This document shows, piece by piece, positions 11,950 to 12,146 of a stretch of DNA of 12,146 nt. Position numbers and translations under genes: made by a program. The first letter of the stretch is position 1. Each line of letters begins with the position of its first letter. Where the stretch lies: contig DALH01000035.1 in NCBI GenBank assembly GCA_002499405.1, positions 1 to 12,146 of the forward strand, read 5' to 3'. The DNA is from Candidatus Micrarchaeota archaeon UBA95 (GTDB lineage: Archaea > Micrarchaeota > Micrarchaeia > Norongarragalinales > Norongarragalinaceae). The notes beneath the pieces were generated by a model. The model saw only the letters and a list, made by a program, of their open reading frames with translations. It made no database searches and had not been told where the DNA came from.

Positions 11950-12146
11950 GACAGCACCTCAATGCAGTACTCGTTCAGGCAACGCATGCCCGAACCGTCC
12001 GAAACGCCGACAAAGGAAACGCGTTGGCCCTTGCGCAGGGTTCGCAGGTCAAGGGAGCGCTCGCGCAAGCGGTCTGCCTGGCCGCGGAAAACCGCGAGCG
12101 AAACGCACTCCTTTGCACAGGCGACCACGAAGTAATGGCCGTTGGA
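11946..12146 (-). CDS. OB-fold-like small protein (5' end outside window)
   Basis: The C-terminal 66 residues of a protein whose frame is open through the right edge. The pattern GHYFVVACAKECVSLAVF, an arginine-rich helix (QADRLRERSLDLRTL), RKGQRVSFVGVSDG and a final IEVLS strand resembles the beta1-3, helix, beta4-5 order of OB-fold nucleic-acid-binding domains (tRNA_anti/helicase-associated type). Four cysteines (CAKEC and CLNEYC) could bind metal. A GTG at 12128 could start a 60-residue protein but would cut the first strand, so the real start is probably outside. It is translationally coupled (GTGA) to the TctA-like gene, which suggests joint function, but none is evident. Confidence 0.6.
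   Translation of the reverse strand, partial: SNGHYFVVACAKECVSLAVFRGQADRLRERSLDLRTLRKGQRVSFVGVSDGSGMRCLNEYCIEVLS

Noticed and set aside
1..12146. Defence system, CRISPR array, toxin-antitoxin pair or mobile element
   Set aside because: No repeats with spacers, transposase, integrase, nuclease pair or att-like duplication was seen; genes are mostly housekeeping or surface-related.

Overview
The window reads as a chromosomal segment of an archaeon, probably a small-genome (DPANN-like, e.g. Diapherotrites/Micrarchaeota-type) lineage. The archaeal assignment rests on a replication factor C small subunit, a Pelota/Dom34 protein, an archaeal-type UMP kinase, a CDKAL1-type tRNA methylthiotransferase, a TctA-like protein of the archaeal COG1784 type, class III (pilin-like) signal peptides, and TATA boxes placed about 26 nt before start codons. 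The DPANN placement is inference only. Coding density is very high; no gap between genes exceeds about 210 bases, and I see no insertion sequence, CRISPR array, tRNA or rRNA.

Layout. (1) 1-2847, minus strand: a radical-SAM tRNA methylthiotransferase, a six-helix membrane protein, and S-adenosylhomocysteine hydrolase (running off the left edge). The hydrolase would clear the SAH that methyl transfer produces. (2) 2906-4895, plus strand: an eight-cysteine zinc-finger protein overlapping a metallo-beta-lactamase hydrolase by ATGA, then a CPA1-type cation/proton antiporter whose stop codon shares CTAG with a convergent 60-residue membrane protein. (3) 4892-6011, minus strand: that small membrane protein, UMP kinase, and a short helical protein. 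(4) 6101-7105, plus strand: replication factor C small subunit with an unusual insertion. (5) 7106-7313: the longest non-coding gap, which holds a candidate stand-alone structured RNA with its own TATA box. (6) 7314-8348 minus, Pelota, and 8401-8595 plus, a two-helix membrane protein; the two start codons lie exactly equidistant from one palindromic TATA element. (7) 8666-10830, minus strand: an exported protein with its own promoter, and a tightly overlapping four-gene operon of small proteins with class III signal peptides, even cysteine counts and N-glycosylation sequons, which looks like a set of minor pilins or a pseudopilus tip complex. (8) 10855-12146, minus strand: a TctA-like multi-span membrane protein coupled by GTGA overlap to a small OB-fold-like protein that runs off the right edge.

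A unifying feature is the regulatory style. Many genes or operons that are first after a gap have a TTTAAA/TTAAAT-like element whose centre is about 26 nt upstream of the start codon, implying leaderless or nearly leaderless mRNAs, while internal operon genes use stop-start overlaps or a GGTGA/AAGGA-type ribosome binding site. This regularity was used to choose several start codons. The strongest candidates for something undescribed are the structured RNA at 7211-7307 and the pilin-like operon at 9286-10830.
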